Shown: positions 1 to 8,361, numbered from the stretch's first letter. The stretch is DNA of 19,729 nt from JANWLD01 sp036276695 (GCA_036276695.1 DASUOI010000009.1:1-19729), one strand, 5' to 3'. Notes: generated from the sequence alone by a model not told the origin. Translations and numbers: made by a program.

Positions 1-2
1 AT

Positions 3-686
3 GATATTCCGCCTAGCCCGGAAGTTAATCCGGATGAGTTAGGTATAACTAGTACTGTTAGCTTAGTTCGTAACAACTATGAACCGGCGACCTGGGCTAT
101 TACTCTAGCAGCTGTTAGCAGGCTACCGGCATTTATTGACCCTGATACTAAGCTTAATACACGCGACCTATTGCCGGAACCATTAGATATCGGAGATCAT
201 ATAGGCAATACCGCGCTTACTTTTGCTCTGACTATGCATTTTGCAAATGCTTACTGGGGAAGAAGCAAACAATACCTGGAGACAGACAAAGAATTTGAAA
301 AAAAGAGAAAATTTTTTACTGTAGCCGTCGGTGCAGGTACGCTTGTAGCCAATACATTAGGCGAACTGGTAGGTTACGGGTCAATAAGCACGCCCGATGC
401 AGTTGATTTTGCTTATGGTCTTGCTGGAGGTTTATTTGCATATAAAGCAACCATGCCGCACAGGGTAGATGCCGAGACTGTTTCTTTGGCTCGCAAACAA
501 GACTGGTGGGAAGAGCACGAGCACTTAGAAGAACTATTTACTGAAAAATTTCCAGGTAGACGTAGAGTCAAAAAAACTAGAGCGAAAAAAGATGCCGTTT
601 CGTCTGTAAACATTTCTTTACCGACGAAAAGAAAACCTCATAGTGTGAGCAAGAAAAAAGCAGCAAGAAGAAAAAAACGACGATAA
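3..686 (+). CDS. C-terminal part of a membrane protein with a very basic tail (partial, runs off left edge)
   Basis: The frame is open from the left edge to a TAA at 684-686, so the 227 visible residues are the C-terminal part of a longer protein. An internal TTG at 171 could serve as a start, but the uninterrupted upstream frame makes a partial gene more likely. Three hydrophobic stretches are visible at about residues 67-84, 104-126 and 133-149. The last contains TPDAVDFAYGLAGG, a polar-Asp-then-glycine pattern reminiscent of VanZ/DUF2238-like small membrane proteins, but the match is too weak to name a family. The final ~45 residues are strongly basic (RRR, KK, KKK, RRKKRR runs) and would sit in the cytoplasm or bind nucleic acid or phospholipid headgroups. 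It converges on the tRNA-Gln gene, which begins 10 bases after the stop. Function unknown. Confidence 0.7.
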   Translation, partial: DIPPSPEVNPDELGITSTVSLVRNNYEPATWAITLAAVSRLPAFIDPDTKLNTRDLLPEPLDIGDHIGNTALTFALTMHFANAYWGRSKQYLETDKEFEKKRKFFTVAVGAGTLVANTLGELVGYGSISTPDAVDFAYGLAGGLFAYKATMPHRVDAETVSLARKQDWWEEHEHLEELFTEKFPGRRRVKKTRAKKDAVSSVNISLPTKRKPHSVSKKKAARRKKRR

Positions 687-695
687 GGGTCAGCT

Positions 696-769
696 TGGCT
701 TCCGGGCTAGGGCTCGAACCTAGATTGCTGGGACCAAAACCCAGTGTCCTACCATTAGACGACCCGGAA
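696..769 (-). tRNA. tRNA-Gln (anticodon UUG), CCA encoded
   Basis: Read on the minus strand, a complete cloverleaf can be drawn. The acceptor arm is TTCCGGG with CCCGGAA, the D arm GTCT/GGAC, and the anticodon arm CTGGG/CCCAG around the 7-nt loop TTTTGGT. The T arm is CTAGG/CCTAG around TTCGAGC, and a G discriminator precedes a genomic CCA (696-698). The loop places TTG at positions 34-36, so the anticodon is UUG (Gln). The extra arm is short (CAAT). Length is 71 nt plus CCA. A TATTAT hexamer (778-783) lies 8 nt upstream of the 5' end and may be the -10 box. Confidence 0.95.
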
Positions 770-851
770 ATAACTAAATAATAGCTTGGGATTATCGACA
801 AAGGATATTGTAGCAACTACAGTAGTACCCCGCCAGCTTATCATCTTATTT

Positions 852-860
852 TGGTATGAT
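852..860 (+). promoter_or_regulatory. Extended -10 promoter of the VanY-like gene
   Basis: TGG followed by TATGAT forms an extended -10 element whose last base is 10 nt before the ATG at 871. No convincing -35 hexamer is seen 16-18 nt upstream. A transcript starting about 7 nt after the hexamer would have a leader of only a few bases. No Shine-Dalgarno sequence precedes the ATG, consistent with leaderless or near-leaderless translation. Confidence 0.5.
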
Positions 861-870
861 TTAAATAGAT

Positions 871-1668
871 ATGCTTAAAAAGTTAATATTATTTTTGTGC
901 ATAGTCGGACTTATTGTTGCGGGAGTTTATTGGCTTGCCTTGAAGGAAAATACAAATGGAAATCAAATTAGCGATGTTAGCTCAGATGGACCTTTGCACG
1001 TAATCGAAAACAAACAAGGGGGCCAGTTTAAAACACTTACAGCCCAAGAATTTAGCGATCTATACAATGGCTTCGCCTACCCTAACACCCGGCAAATAAT
1101 AAATGATTTTTCCATAACCGGAGATGAAGAAGCCGACAAAGTTATATATCGTCTGGCTGAGGACGCAGGTTATCGCATACGCAGCGCACCGGTAGCTGAT
1201 AACTTTGTAGATATTGGTAGTAACCGTGACTTACAGCGGCTGGCAGCTGAATCCTGGAAAAATTTAGTAAAAGAAGCAAATACTGATGACGTTGAGCTAA
1301 GAGTCACTGAAGCGTTCAGATCAGCGGAAGACCAAAACCGGATATTCGCAAGTAGACTGGGAAATATCAGCTCGGATAAAATCATAGATGGCTCGTCAGA
1401 TGACGCTATAAGAGAATTACTTAAGACCACCGCCCCGCCCGGCTATTCGCGCCACCATAGCGGTTATACGGTAGACCTAGCTTGTGATAGCGACGCGAGC
1501 GTATTGTTTGAAAATTCTACGTGTTTTGAATGGATTAAAAAAGACAATTATATAAACATCAAAAAGTTCGGCTGGATACCAAGCTATCCTGAGGGCATAA
1601 AAAAACAAGGACCAGAGCCTGAATCTTGGGAATATGTCTGGGTCGGCACAGATGCATTAAAAGAATAA
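871..1668 (+). CDS. Membrane-anchored VanY/D-Ala-D-Ala carboxypeptidase-like protein (M15B family)
   Basis: The 265-residue protein starts with an uncleaved-looking signal anchor (hydrophobic residues ~5-23 after KK), so the rest should be extracytoplasmic. The C-terminal half is VanY-like: substrate-loop segment EAFRSAEDQNRIF (148-159) and the metal motif SRHHSGYTVD (193-202), fitting SxHxxGxxxD with H195 and D202 as zinc ligands. The end resembles the family's ExWH..(Y/W)VG box. Family members trim D-Ala from peptidoglycan stem peptides. Odd point: the last box reads ESWEYVWVG (251-259), so the usual third zinc ligand His is Glu254 while the catalytic Glu251 is kept. It could be an active variant with Glu as ligand, or an impaired or binding-only protein. 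It has its own -10 box and is 48 bases upstream of the hydrolase gene. The ATG at 871 is chosen because the signal anchor follows directly. Confidence 0.8.
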   Translation: MLKKLILFLCIVGLIVAGVYWLALKENTNGNQISDVSSDGPLHVIENKQGGQFKTLTAQEFSDLYNGFAYPNTRQIINDFSITGDEEADKVIYRLAEDAGYRIRSAPVADNFVDIGSNRDLQRLAAESWKNLVKEANTDDVELRVTEAFRSAEDQNRIFASRLGNISSDKIIDGSSDDAIRELLKTTAPPGYSRHHSGYTVDLACDSDASVLFENSTCFEWIKKDNYINIKKFGWIPSYPEGIKKQGPEPESWEYVWVGTDALKE

Positions 1669-1716
1669 ATATTTGAAAAATATGCTTGAACAGTTTAAAA
1701 TAAGTATAAATAATAT

Positions 1717-2634
1717 ATGGTAAAAAAAAGTTACTCCAGCCAGATTACCAGTATTGAGATTAATGGCCTGAAAGGGCGTATGCTTAACCTGGCCCCTTCT
1801 GGTAAAAAAAGTAAAGAAATATTACTGTTATACGGCCATCACTCCAGTATTGAGCGCATGAGCGGCATTGCAGAAAATCTGAATGATTACGGAAGGGTCA
1901 CCATCCCTGACTTACCGGGTTTTGGCGGCATGGACAGCTTTTATAATATAGGACTGAAGCCTACTGTAGATAACTATGCCGACTATTTAGCGACATTGAT
2001 AAAATTAAAATTTAAAAACAAAAGGTTCACGCTTGTCTCTATGTCGTATTCTTTTCTGATAGTTACCAAGATGCTTCAGAAATATCCGGATATAGCCAAA
2101 CAGGTTGACTTAGTAGTAAGTTCTGTCGGCTTTGTTCATTACGACGATTTTCGCCTGCCTAGATACCAGATCTCAGGGCTGAGAATTTTAAGCTCAATCC
2201 TACAACGCAACCCCTTCGCTTATTTAGCTAAACATACTATTTTCAGTCCCCCGGCAGTAAGAGCATTTTACAAATATATCGGTGTCAAACACTCTAAAAT
2301 GCAAGACGCTGGCAATAAAAAAGTACGGGATAAAAGGATAAATAGCGAAGTAGTATTGTGGCAGATAAATGATGTACGTACCCGTATGAAAACAATGTAT
2401 GACTGTTTTAGTGCAGACCTTCTAGGCAGACAGGTCGACCTTCCGGTTCATCATGTATATGTTGAAGATGACAGGTTCTTTAATAATCAGATAGTCGAAC
2501 AGCACATGAGGATAATTTATAAAGATTTCATAGGGATAAAAACCGATATTATAGGACACATGCCTTCAATTGTTGCTACAAAAGAAGACGCCGAGGTGTT
2601 TATCCCTAAAGAACTTAAGAAACTGTTAAAATAA
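1717..2634 (+). CDS. Alpha/beta-hydrolase fold protein
   Basis: 305 residues with a recognisable alpha/beta-hydrolase layout. The oxyanion region is LLLYGHH (37-42), followed by DLPGFGGMD (65-73), as in many esterases and acyl hydrolases. The nucleophile elbow is S108-M-S110-Y-S112, with Ser110 the expected nucleophile (the usual glycines are replaced by serines). An acid candidate lies in EDDRFF (D251/D252) and the histidine in GHMPS (H281). The triad order Ser-Asp-His is correct. No signal peptide, so it is likely cytosolic or peripheral. The substrate cannot be told. It lies 11 bases upstream of two GT4 glycosyltransferases, which suggests envelope glycolipid or acyl-sugar work, but this is contextual only. 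An A/T-rich TATAAATAAT (1705-1714) runs right up to the ATG, and there is no Shine-Dalgarno. Confidence 0.75.
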   Translation: MVKKSYSSQITSIEINGLKGRMLNLAPSGKKSKEILLLYGHHSSIERMSGIAENLNDYGRVTIPDLPGFGGMDSFYNIGLKPTVDNYADYLATLIKLKFKNKRFTLVSMSYSFLIVTKMLQKYPDIAKQVDLVVSSVGFVHYDDFRLPRYQISGLRILSSILQRNPFAYLAKHTIFSPPAVRAFYKYIGVKHSKMQDAGNKKVRDKRINSEVVLWQINDVRTRMKTMYDCFSADLLGRQVDLPVHHVYVEDDRFFNNQIVEQHMRIIYKDFIGIKTDIIGHMPSIVATKEDAEVFIPKELKKLLK

Positions 2635-2645
2635 CGACAAGCGTT

Positions 2646-3773
2646 ATGAAAGTAGGACTAATTTGCCCTTACAATATTTTCCGAGGCGGCGGAGTGCAAG
2701 AGTATGTGCTTGGTATCCGCGACGGCTTGACTGCTGCCGGCCATCAAGCTTGGGTGATAACTCCCCAGCCAAGAGGCTATAAGGGCCCTAAGATACCAGG
2801 CATAATAATGCTCGGCGGTTCTGCCCCAATCAGGGCTTTCCATACCTATGCCCAAGTATCTGCTAGTGTGGATATAGACAAGCTTGAGGAAGCGTTAAGG
2901 ACATACAAATTCGACATACTTCATTTTCATGAACCCTGGGTACCCATGCTATCTAGGCAGATACTAGGCAAATCCGAGGCGATCAACATAGGTACATTCC
3001 ACGCTGCGATGAGCGAAAGAAGGGCTAGCAGGACGATCGAGAGAGTCATAACGCCCTACACAAGGCCGCTGTTGAAGCATTTGGATATATTGACGGCTGT
3101 GTCCCCTGTGGCCACGAATTACGTCAAATCCCTTACTGCCCGGAAGATTTACATCATACCGAACGGCATAGACCTCAAAAAATACCAACCGGAAACTCCT
3201 CATAGCCCTGAAGAATCTTCCAAAACGATTTTTTACATAGGCAGGCTGGAAAAAAGAAAAGCTGTTGACCAGCTTTTGAAAGCTTTTTCTATAATTCAGA
3301 AATATGATGATAGGTATCATCTGAAGATTGCCGGAGACGGTCCACAAAGAACTGAACTGGCGGAATTAAGCAAGGATTTGAAGCTGAAAAACGTAGAATT
3401 CCTAGGTCAAATCGACGAACCGGAAAAAATAAGGCTTCTGCAGACTTCAGATGTATTCTGCTCCCCTGCATTGTACGGCGAAAGCTTCGGCATAGTTCTG
3501 CTGGAAGCAATGGCTGCAGGGTGCGTTATAGTAGCCGGCGCGAATGCCGGATACGAATCGGTTTTAAGCGGAACGGGACAGTTATCTTTAGCAAACCCGA
3601 AAGATAATAAGGAGTTCGCTCGGAAACTTATGATAATGGCTACGAACCAAGCTATCCGAAAAGTTTGGCTGGATTGGGCTGAAGCTGAAGTAAAACATTA
3701 CAGCTATGACAATATCGTAAACAAGTACTTGATGCTTTATAAGCTTGCATATGACAAAAGACACAATAACTAA
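2646..3773 (+). CDS. GT4-family glycosyltransferase (PimA-like)
   Basis: 375 residues, a full-length GT-B fold enzyme that would move a sugar from a nucleotide donor to a lipid or glycan acceptor at the inner face of the membrane. The N-terminal domain has the glycine-rich acceptor/phosphate loop GGGVQEYV (14-21) and HFHEPWVP (93-100), resembling phosphatidylinositol mannosyltransferases (PimA type). The C-terminal donor domain has YIGRLEKRK (197-205, the conserved Arg and Lys for donor phosphates), IAGDGP (228-233) and the EX7E motif E279-SFGIVLL-E287. The ATG at 2646 is placed by the MKVGLI first beta strand. The next gene, a second GT4, overlaps its 3' end by 23 bp, so the two are probably translationally coupled and act consecutively. 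The acceptor is not determinable from sequence. Confidence 0.85.
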   Translation: MKVGLICPYNIFRGGGVQEYVLGIRDGLTAAGHQAWVITPQPRGYKGPKIPGIIMLGGSAPIRAFHTYAQVSASVDIDKLEEALRTYKFDILHFHEPWVPMLSRQILGKSEAINIGTFHAAMSERRASRTIERVITPYTRPLLKHLDILTAVSPVATNYVKSLTARKIYIIPNGIDLKKYQPETPHSPEESSKTIFYIGRLEKRKAVDQLLKAFSIIQKYDDRYHLKIAGDGPQRTELAELSKDLKLKNVEFLGQIDEPEKIRLLQTSDVFCSPALYGESFGIVLLEAMAAGCVIVAGANAGYESVLSGTGQLSLANPKDNKEFARKLMIMATNQAIRKVWLDWAEAEVKHYSYDNIVNKYLMLYKLAYDKRHNN

Positions 3774-4902
3774 GCTAAAAATAGGTTTTTTACTAGACGA
3801 TGGTTTAGATAAGCCGGATGGTGTGCAGCAATATATTTTGACTTTAGGCAAGTGGTTCAAGCATAACGGCCATGAGGTCAGGTACCTCGTAGGAGAATCA
3901 AAAAGAAAAGATATACCTGAGCTCATAGAATTATCCAAAAATTTAAAAGTCACATTTAACGGCAATAAGCTTTCTATCCCCCTTTGGCCCAAAATAAAAA
4001 AAATAAAATCAACCCTAAAGAAAGAAAAGTTTGATGTTATCCATGTGCAAGTACCCTTTTCGCCCTTGATGGGAAACCGGGTAATTAATAGTCTCCCCAA
4101 TGAGACCGCGGTGGTGGGAACATTTCACATTCTGCCCCTGAAAAACACTTCTTTCTATAGCTTAGGCAACAAAGCTACGGCTGCCAGCATAAGGTCCGGG
4201 CTAAGGAGAATCGACAAGCAATTTTCAGTTTCCAAACCTGCCCAGAAGTTTTCTAAAGAAATGTATAAGATTGACAGCGAAGTCTTGCCTAATCCGATAA
4301 AACTTCAAAAAACCTTAAAAAAAAGTAAAGATTTTAATAAAATTTCCAAGTTCAAGATTGCTTTTTTAGGCAGATTAGTACCGAGGAAGGGTTGCCTGAC
4401 TTTACTTGAGGCTATAAACGACCTGGATGAAGAGCATAAGAAGAAAGTCCAAGTAAGTATCGGCGGGACCGGGCCCGACCGTAAGGCTTTAGAGAGCTAT
4501 GTTCGCTCCAAAAACCTGGAAAATACAGTAAAATTCTATGGTTTCGTAGAAGAAGCCGCCAAAAATAAGTTCTTAAATGAATCAGATATAGCTGTTTTTC
4601 CCTCGAAAGGCGGAGAAAGCTTCGGAATAGTGCTAACCGAAGCAATGGCCTCTTTCGGGCCTATAGTGTTAGCTGGCGACAACCCGGGATATAGAAGCGT
4701 GCTAGAAAACGAAAAGCTACTTTTTGACCCTAGCGATTTTAAAAAACTTGCAGAAAAAATCATTTATTTTATGGATCACCCTTCAGAGATGAACGCAGCA
4801 TTTAACTTCCAGCAAAAACTTGTTAAAAATTATGATATTGATAAAATCGGCGAGAGATTACTTGTCAACTTTCGCTCGATAGTTCAAAATAAGAGCAAAT
4901 GA
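3751..4902 (+). CDS. GT4-family glycosyltransferase, second of a tandem pair
   Basis: 383 residues from the ATG at 3751. A TTG two codons earlier is possible but less likely. The start overlaps the end of the preceding GT4 gene by 23 bp. The GT-B architecture is intact: DGVQQYIL (23-30), HVQVPFSP (98-105), FLGRLVPRKG (205-214), GGTGPDR (238-244), and EX7E as E289-SFGIVLT-E297 inside a GESFGIVLTEAMA block nearly identical in wording to its neighbour. The pair probably arose by duplication and then diverged strongly in the acceptor domain (this one is Lys-rich around residues 80-93, which may favour membrane association). Its stop overlaps the next ATG (ATGA, 4899-4902). The likely role is the second glycosyl addition on the same glycolipid or surface glycan; substrate unknown. 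Confidence 0.83.
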   Translation: MTKDTITKLKIGFLLDDGLDKPDGVQQYILTLGKWFKHNGHEVRYLVGESKRKDIPELIELSKNLKVTFNGNKLSIPLWPKIKKIKSTLKKEKFDVIHVQVPFSPLMGNRVINSLPNETAVVGTFHILPLKNTSFYSLGNKATAASIRSGLRRIDKQFSVSKPAQKFSKEMYKIDSEVLPNPIKLQKTLKKSKDFNKISKFKIAFLGRLVPRKGCLTLLEAINDLDEEHKKKVQVSIGGTGPDRKALESYVRSKNLENTVKFYGFVEEAAKNKFLNESDIAVFPSKGGESFGIVLTEAMASFGPIVLAGDNPGYRSVLENEKLLFDPSDFKKLAEKIIYFMDHPSEMNAAFNFQQKLVKNYDIDKIGERLLVNFRSIVQNKSK

Positions 4903-6008
4903 GTTCAAACAAACTGCCTGAGCGGACAAAAATTGAGCTGGATACAGGGTCATTACTAAAAGCCATAGCTATTGTAATTGGCGCCCTGCTCTTACTTTCA
5001 TTCGTAAAGATAATCTCACATGTGCTGACTCTTATATTCATAGCTTTGTTTTTAGCGGTAGCTCTTAATCCGGCGGTTAGTTTCATAGCCAGGAGGCTTA
5101 AAAGCCAAAGTCGGGTTGCTGCAACAGGTATAGCCTACTTACTGGTAACAATTTTTCTATCCGGGTTCTTTGCCCTTGTGATACCGCCGCTATTCAACCA
5201 GACCGTCGATTACATTAAAGAAGTACCCGCTACTATAAGATCTTTTCAAGAGAGTAACACTACTGTAAGCCAGCTTATAGAAGACTCTGACTTAGATCAG
5301 CAAATAGATCAATTCGCAGATGATTTTAAGAATCAATTTCGAAATGTTGGCGAGCCGGTACTTTCAACTGCTGGTCGTGTAGGATCAGTCGTTATATCCA
5401 CCATAACTGTTTTTGTCTTAACTTTTATGATGCTGGTAGAAGGCCCTGCCTGGCTGAAAAGATTTTTTGATGCAATGCCCGTTGGTAAGCGCGAAAAACG
5501 CAAGAAGGTAGCGCAGAGGATGTACGGTCAGGTTACGGGATACGTTAACGGCCAAGTGCTCGTCGCATCAATAGCCGGAATCTTTGCTTTCGTAGGTTTG
5601 GTCATTGCTTCCAGTATATTTAGTGCAGATATTAACGAAGTCGCTTTAGCTGCCATTGTTGCATTGTTCGCTCTGTTGCCGCTTATAGGTGCGACGCTGG
5701 GAGCAATCATAGTTATATTTGCTTGTCTGCTTGTATCGTTCCCTCTAGCATTGACTATGATAGTGTTCTTCATTATTTATCAACAGATTGAGAACGTAAC
5801 AATACAGCCCCTTATACAATCAAGAAGTAGTAATCTTACGCCATTGATAGTGTTCATTTCGGCACTCATAGGTGTTAGCTTGGGCGGGTTGATTGGGGCT
5901 TTCGTAGCTATCCCTCTAGCAGGAATTATCAGGATATTACTAGAAGAGTATTACTTAAAAAATACCGCCGCCCCTTCTTCCGGCGCAAAGACGAAACAGA
6001 CTCGTTAG
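4899..6008 (+). CDS. AI-2E family transporter-like membrane protein (PF01594 type)
   Basis: 369 residues with the standard order of this family. Two hydrophobic helices lie near the N-terminus (~22-58), then a third at ~72-95, then a long amphipathic soluble stretch (~100-155). The C-terminal cluster of helices follows and includes the family-typical GATLGAIIVI-like segment, PLIQSRSSNLTPL and GVSLGGLIGAFVAIPLAGI. Family members have been linked to autoinducer-2 or small-molecule export and to Na+/H+ antiport, so the true substrate is open. The ATG overlaps the stop of the upstream GT4 gene by 4 bp, so it is co-translated with the glycosyltransferases. Its TAG stop (6006-6008) overlaps the cysS stop on the other strand, leaving no room for a dedicated terminator between the convergent genes. 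Confidence 0.85.
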   Translation: MSSNKLPERTKIELDTGSLLKAIAIVIGALLLLSFVKIISHVLTLIFIALFLAVALNPAVSFIARRLKSQSRVAATGIAYLLVTIFLSGFFALVIPPLFNQTVDYIKEVPATIRSFQESNTTVSQLIEDSDLDQQIDQFADDFKNQFRNVGEPVLSTAGRVGSVVISTITVFVLTFMMLVEGPAWLKRFFDAMPVGKREKRKKVAQRMYGQVTGYVNGQVLVASIAGIFAFVGLVIASSIFSADINEVALAAIVALFALLPLIGATLGAIIVIFACLLVSFPLALTMIVFFIIYQQIENVTIQPLIQSRSSNLTPLIVFISALIGVSLGGLIGAFVAIPLAGIIRILLEEYYLKNTAAPSSGAKTKQTR

Positions 6009-7369
6009 ATTCTAGACCACGCAGAACCGTAGTCAGTGTCTCTGACGGCAATGCCTTCACGCGTAAGTTCTTCCCTTAATCTATCTGATTCTGCCCAGTT
6101 TTTTGCTTTTCGGGCTTCTTCCCGTTTTTTAATTATTGTTTTTTGTTCGCTAGATATATCGGAGCTATCTAGCAGGCGGAGCCCAAGATAGCTATCCAGT
6201 AATTCAACAGCTTTTCCTATTGCTGAGGAATCAGGCTGGGCGTTTTCTTCGTCGATTTTTTTAATCATTTTGTTTAATATCGCCAAAGCTTCAGGTGTTT
6301 TAAGGTCGCTAGACATACTTTTCTCAAAAGCCTCTATATAAGTCTGGTAATCATTCGATAAATCTTTGGAGCTGAAGCCTTGATGTCGAAGGTCAGCCCA
6401 AGATACAATTTTCCTATAAGAATTTTGGGCTGCATCTAGGATGTCCCAGGAAAAATCCAAAGAAGAGCGATAATGCGATTGAAGCATCAGAAGCCTTACT
6501 GACATCGGCTCATAACCCTTCTTCAATACTTCGCGAATAGTTACAAAATTACCCTTACTTTTACCCATTCTCTGTCCATCGATATTTAAAAAACCGGAAT
6601 GAACCCAGTATCTTACAAAAGGAGACTTGCCCGAAGCTGCCTCCATCTGGGTAATTTCTGCCTCGTGATGCGGAAATATAAGGTCTACCGCTCCTCCATG
6701 TATATCGTATTGCGGACCAAAAACCTTTTCTGATATAGCGGTGTCTTCAATGTGCCAGCCAGGCCTGCCTTTGCCAAAGTCAGCCTCCCAAACAGGTTCC
6801 CCGGGTTTTGAGAATTTCCAAAGGCAAAAATCGTTCCAGCCGCGTTTTTTATCGCTTTGGTCTATGCGGCTTTGTGCATCATTTTCTACTAGCTCGGTTC
6901 TTTTGGATAATTTTCCGTAGTCTTTAAACTTTGCTATTTCAAAATATATGCCGTCGTTTTCTATTTTGTAAGCAAAATTCTTATCCAAAAGCACTTGGAC
7001 CTGTCTTTTGATGTTATCTATATTCTCTGTCGCTTTCTCGTAACGGTCTACCGAGGTATTATTCAGTGCTTTCATATCTTTATAATATTCATCTTCGAAC
7101 TTCGAGTTGATATCTTTCCAGCTGACATTTTTGTCTTTAGCTCTGAGTATAATTTTGTCGTCTATATCAGTGATATTTTGCAGATAAAAAACATCAAAGT
7201 TTTGTGCCCGAAGGGTTCTGGACAAAACATCCATTTGTATGTAGGTTTTCGCATGCCCGATGTGCGATAAGTCATATACTGTGGGCCCACAAACGAACAT
7301 TTTTATTTTTTTATCCTCTACAGATTCTATCTCTTCTACTTGTCTGGTCAAGGTGTTATAAAGTTTCAT
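6005..7369 (-). CDS. cysS: Cysteinyl-tRNA synthetase
   Basis: 454 residues, normal length for the class I enzyme that charges tRNA-Cys. Visible landmarks: CGPTVYD (27-33), HIGH (36-39), GRPGWHIE (201-208), DIHGGAVDL (222-230), FPHHEAE (232-238) and the KMSKS-like loop RMGKSKGNF (267-275). The C-terminal tRNA-binding helix bundle and the last ~40 residues (KNWAESDRLREEL) are also family-typical. The four zinc-ligand positions of the E. coli enzyme (C28, C209, H234, E238) correspond here to C27, D209, H234 and E238: the second cysteine is an aspartate. The substrate thiol is sensed directly by zinc in this family, so the change is notable. The gene is last in the minus-strand block; its start is 5 bases after the DHH gene's stop, with no strong Shine-Dalgarno, implying coupling. 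Confidence 0.97.
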   Translation of the reverse strand: MKLYNTLTRQVEEIESVEDKKIKMFVCGPTVYDLSHIGHAKTYIQMDVLSRTLRAQNFDVFYLQNITDIDDKIILRAKDKNVSWKDINSKFEDEYYKDMKALNNTSVDRYEKATENIDNIKRQVQVLLDKNFAYKIENDGIYFEIAKFKDYGKLSKRTELVENDAQSRIDQSDKKRGWNDFCLWKFSKPGEPVWEADFGKGRPGWHIEDTAISEKVFGPQYDIHGGAVDLIFPHHEAEITQMEAASGKSPFVRYWVHSGFLNIDGQRMGKSKGNFVTIREVLKKGYEPMSVRLLMLQSHYRSSLDFSWDILDAAQNSYRKIVSWADLRHQGFSSKDLSNDYQTYIEAFEKSMSSDLKTPEALAILNKMIKKIDEENAQPDSSAIGKAVELLDSYLGLRLLDSSDISSEQKTIIKKREEARKAKNWAESDRLREELTREGIAVRDTDYGSAWSRI

Positions 7370-7374
7370 CTGAT

Positions 7375-8361
7375 TTATTTTAATTGTTCCAAAAGCTTAG
7401 ATGCGATATCAAAAACTTCTGTCTTTAGCTCGCTTAATTTACGTCCGTCTGTGACCCTGAATCCGCTAGCATACTGATGTCCACCACCTCCGAAGTGTTC
7501 GGCCAATTTGGCACAGATAGGAAACCCTGGGTTGGAGCGCAATTTTGCTGTTATCCGCCCATTTGGGTAGCTTTTGAACGCTACAGCAAGCTGAACGTCT
7601 ATAATCTGGCGCATTTCGTCAATAACCAGCATAGGCGGGTTGTATTCCTGGCTGTATTTTTCAATTTCTTCCCATGGTATTGAAATATAAGCTACCCTGC
7701 CCTCCAGAGAGTACTTTATGCGTCCTAATAACTTTGATTTATACTCAACTAACTCCGGGGTTTTCTTGGACAATTCCTTTCTTTTTGCGTCTATTTCGTT
7801 AAGGCGCACACCAACACCTAGCATTTCGGCTATTATCTGAACGCTTTGTTGGCTTACTTGGTCAGTGGTAAGCCCTAAGCTGTCGCTTAAGATGCCTATT
7901 GTTATAAGCTCGCCGATTTCTTTGTTGATTTCCCAATTGTTATTTTTTGCCAATTTGTATATTAACTCGGTCGTTGAAACGGCTTTTTCTATAAAACTTG
8001 CTTTAATAAAGTCCAAAGTTGTTTCTGTTGAGTGGTGGTCAATAACAATAACCGGTTTAGCTTTTATCCATCCTAGCTGGTTAGTCTTCTCCAGAGTCTC
8101 AAGTAGAACGAGTGAACTGTTATCTACGATGATAGTCAGGTCAAATTTCTTCGGCAAGTCTTTAGACACCCTGTCCCAACCCTTGATATATTTTAAGTAT
8201 CCTGGCATGTCTACGCCACAGTATAAGGCCGGGTCTTTACCCTGCTTAAAAAGAAGCTGCTCTAAAGCTATTGCCGAAGAAAGACTGTCTGCGTCAGGAT
8301 TATCGGCCTGGACTATAACAATTTTTTCAGCATTGTCTATATAGGTTTGTATGTCTTTCAT
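7375..8361 (-). CDS. DHH/DHHA1-family phosphoesterase (NrnA-like nanoRNase/pAp phosphatase type)
   Basis: 328 residues. The DHH domain shows NPDADSLSSA (21-30), IIVDNSS (77-83), the signature IDHHSTE (107-113) and ILSDSLG (157-163). The DHHA1 domain ends with GGGGHQYASG (291-300). This order matches NrnA-type enzymes, which degrade short oligoribonucleotides or 3'-phosphoadenosine 5'-phosphate in the cytosol using Mn2+. In most members the first motif is H-x-NPDxD; here the His position is Ala19 (QADNPDAD), so one expected metal ligand is missing while the aspartates remain. The start ATG overlaps the recR TGA by 4 bp. Alternatives in the family are cyclic-dinucleotide phosphodiesterases, but no GGDEF or PAS domain is present. 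Confidence 0.85.
   Translation of the reverse strand: MKDIQTYIDNAEKIVIVQADNPDADSLSSAIALEQLLFKQGKDPALYCGVDMPGYLKYIKGWDRVSKDLPKKFDLTIIVDNSSLVLLETLEKTNQLGWIKAKPVIVIDHHSTETTLDFIKASFIEKAVSTTELIYKLAKNNNWEINKEIGELITIGILSDSLGLTTDQVSQQSVQIIAEMLGVGVRLNEIDAKRKELSKKTPELVEYKSKLLGRIKYSLEGRVAYISIPWEEIEKYSQEYNPPMLVIDEMRQIIDVQLAVAFKSYPNGRITAKLRSNPGFPICAKLAEHFGGGGHQYASGFRVTDGRKLSELKTEVFDIASKLLEQLK

Noticed and set aside
3745..3750. TTG start two codons upstream for the second GT4
   Set aside because: An ATG at 3751 is available and the first conserved beta strand begins eight or more residues later, so the extension adds nothing.
6001..6010. Bidirectional terminator between the AI-2E-like gene and cysS
   Set aside because: The two stop codons overlap and no stem with T-run surrounds them; only the overlap itself is supported.
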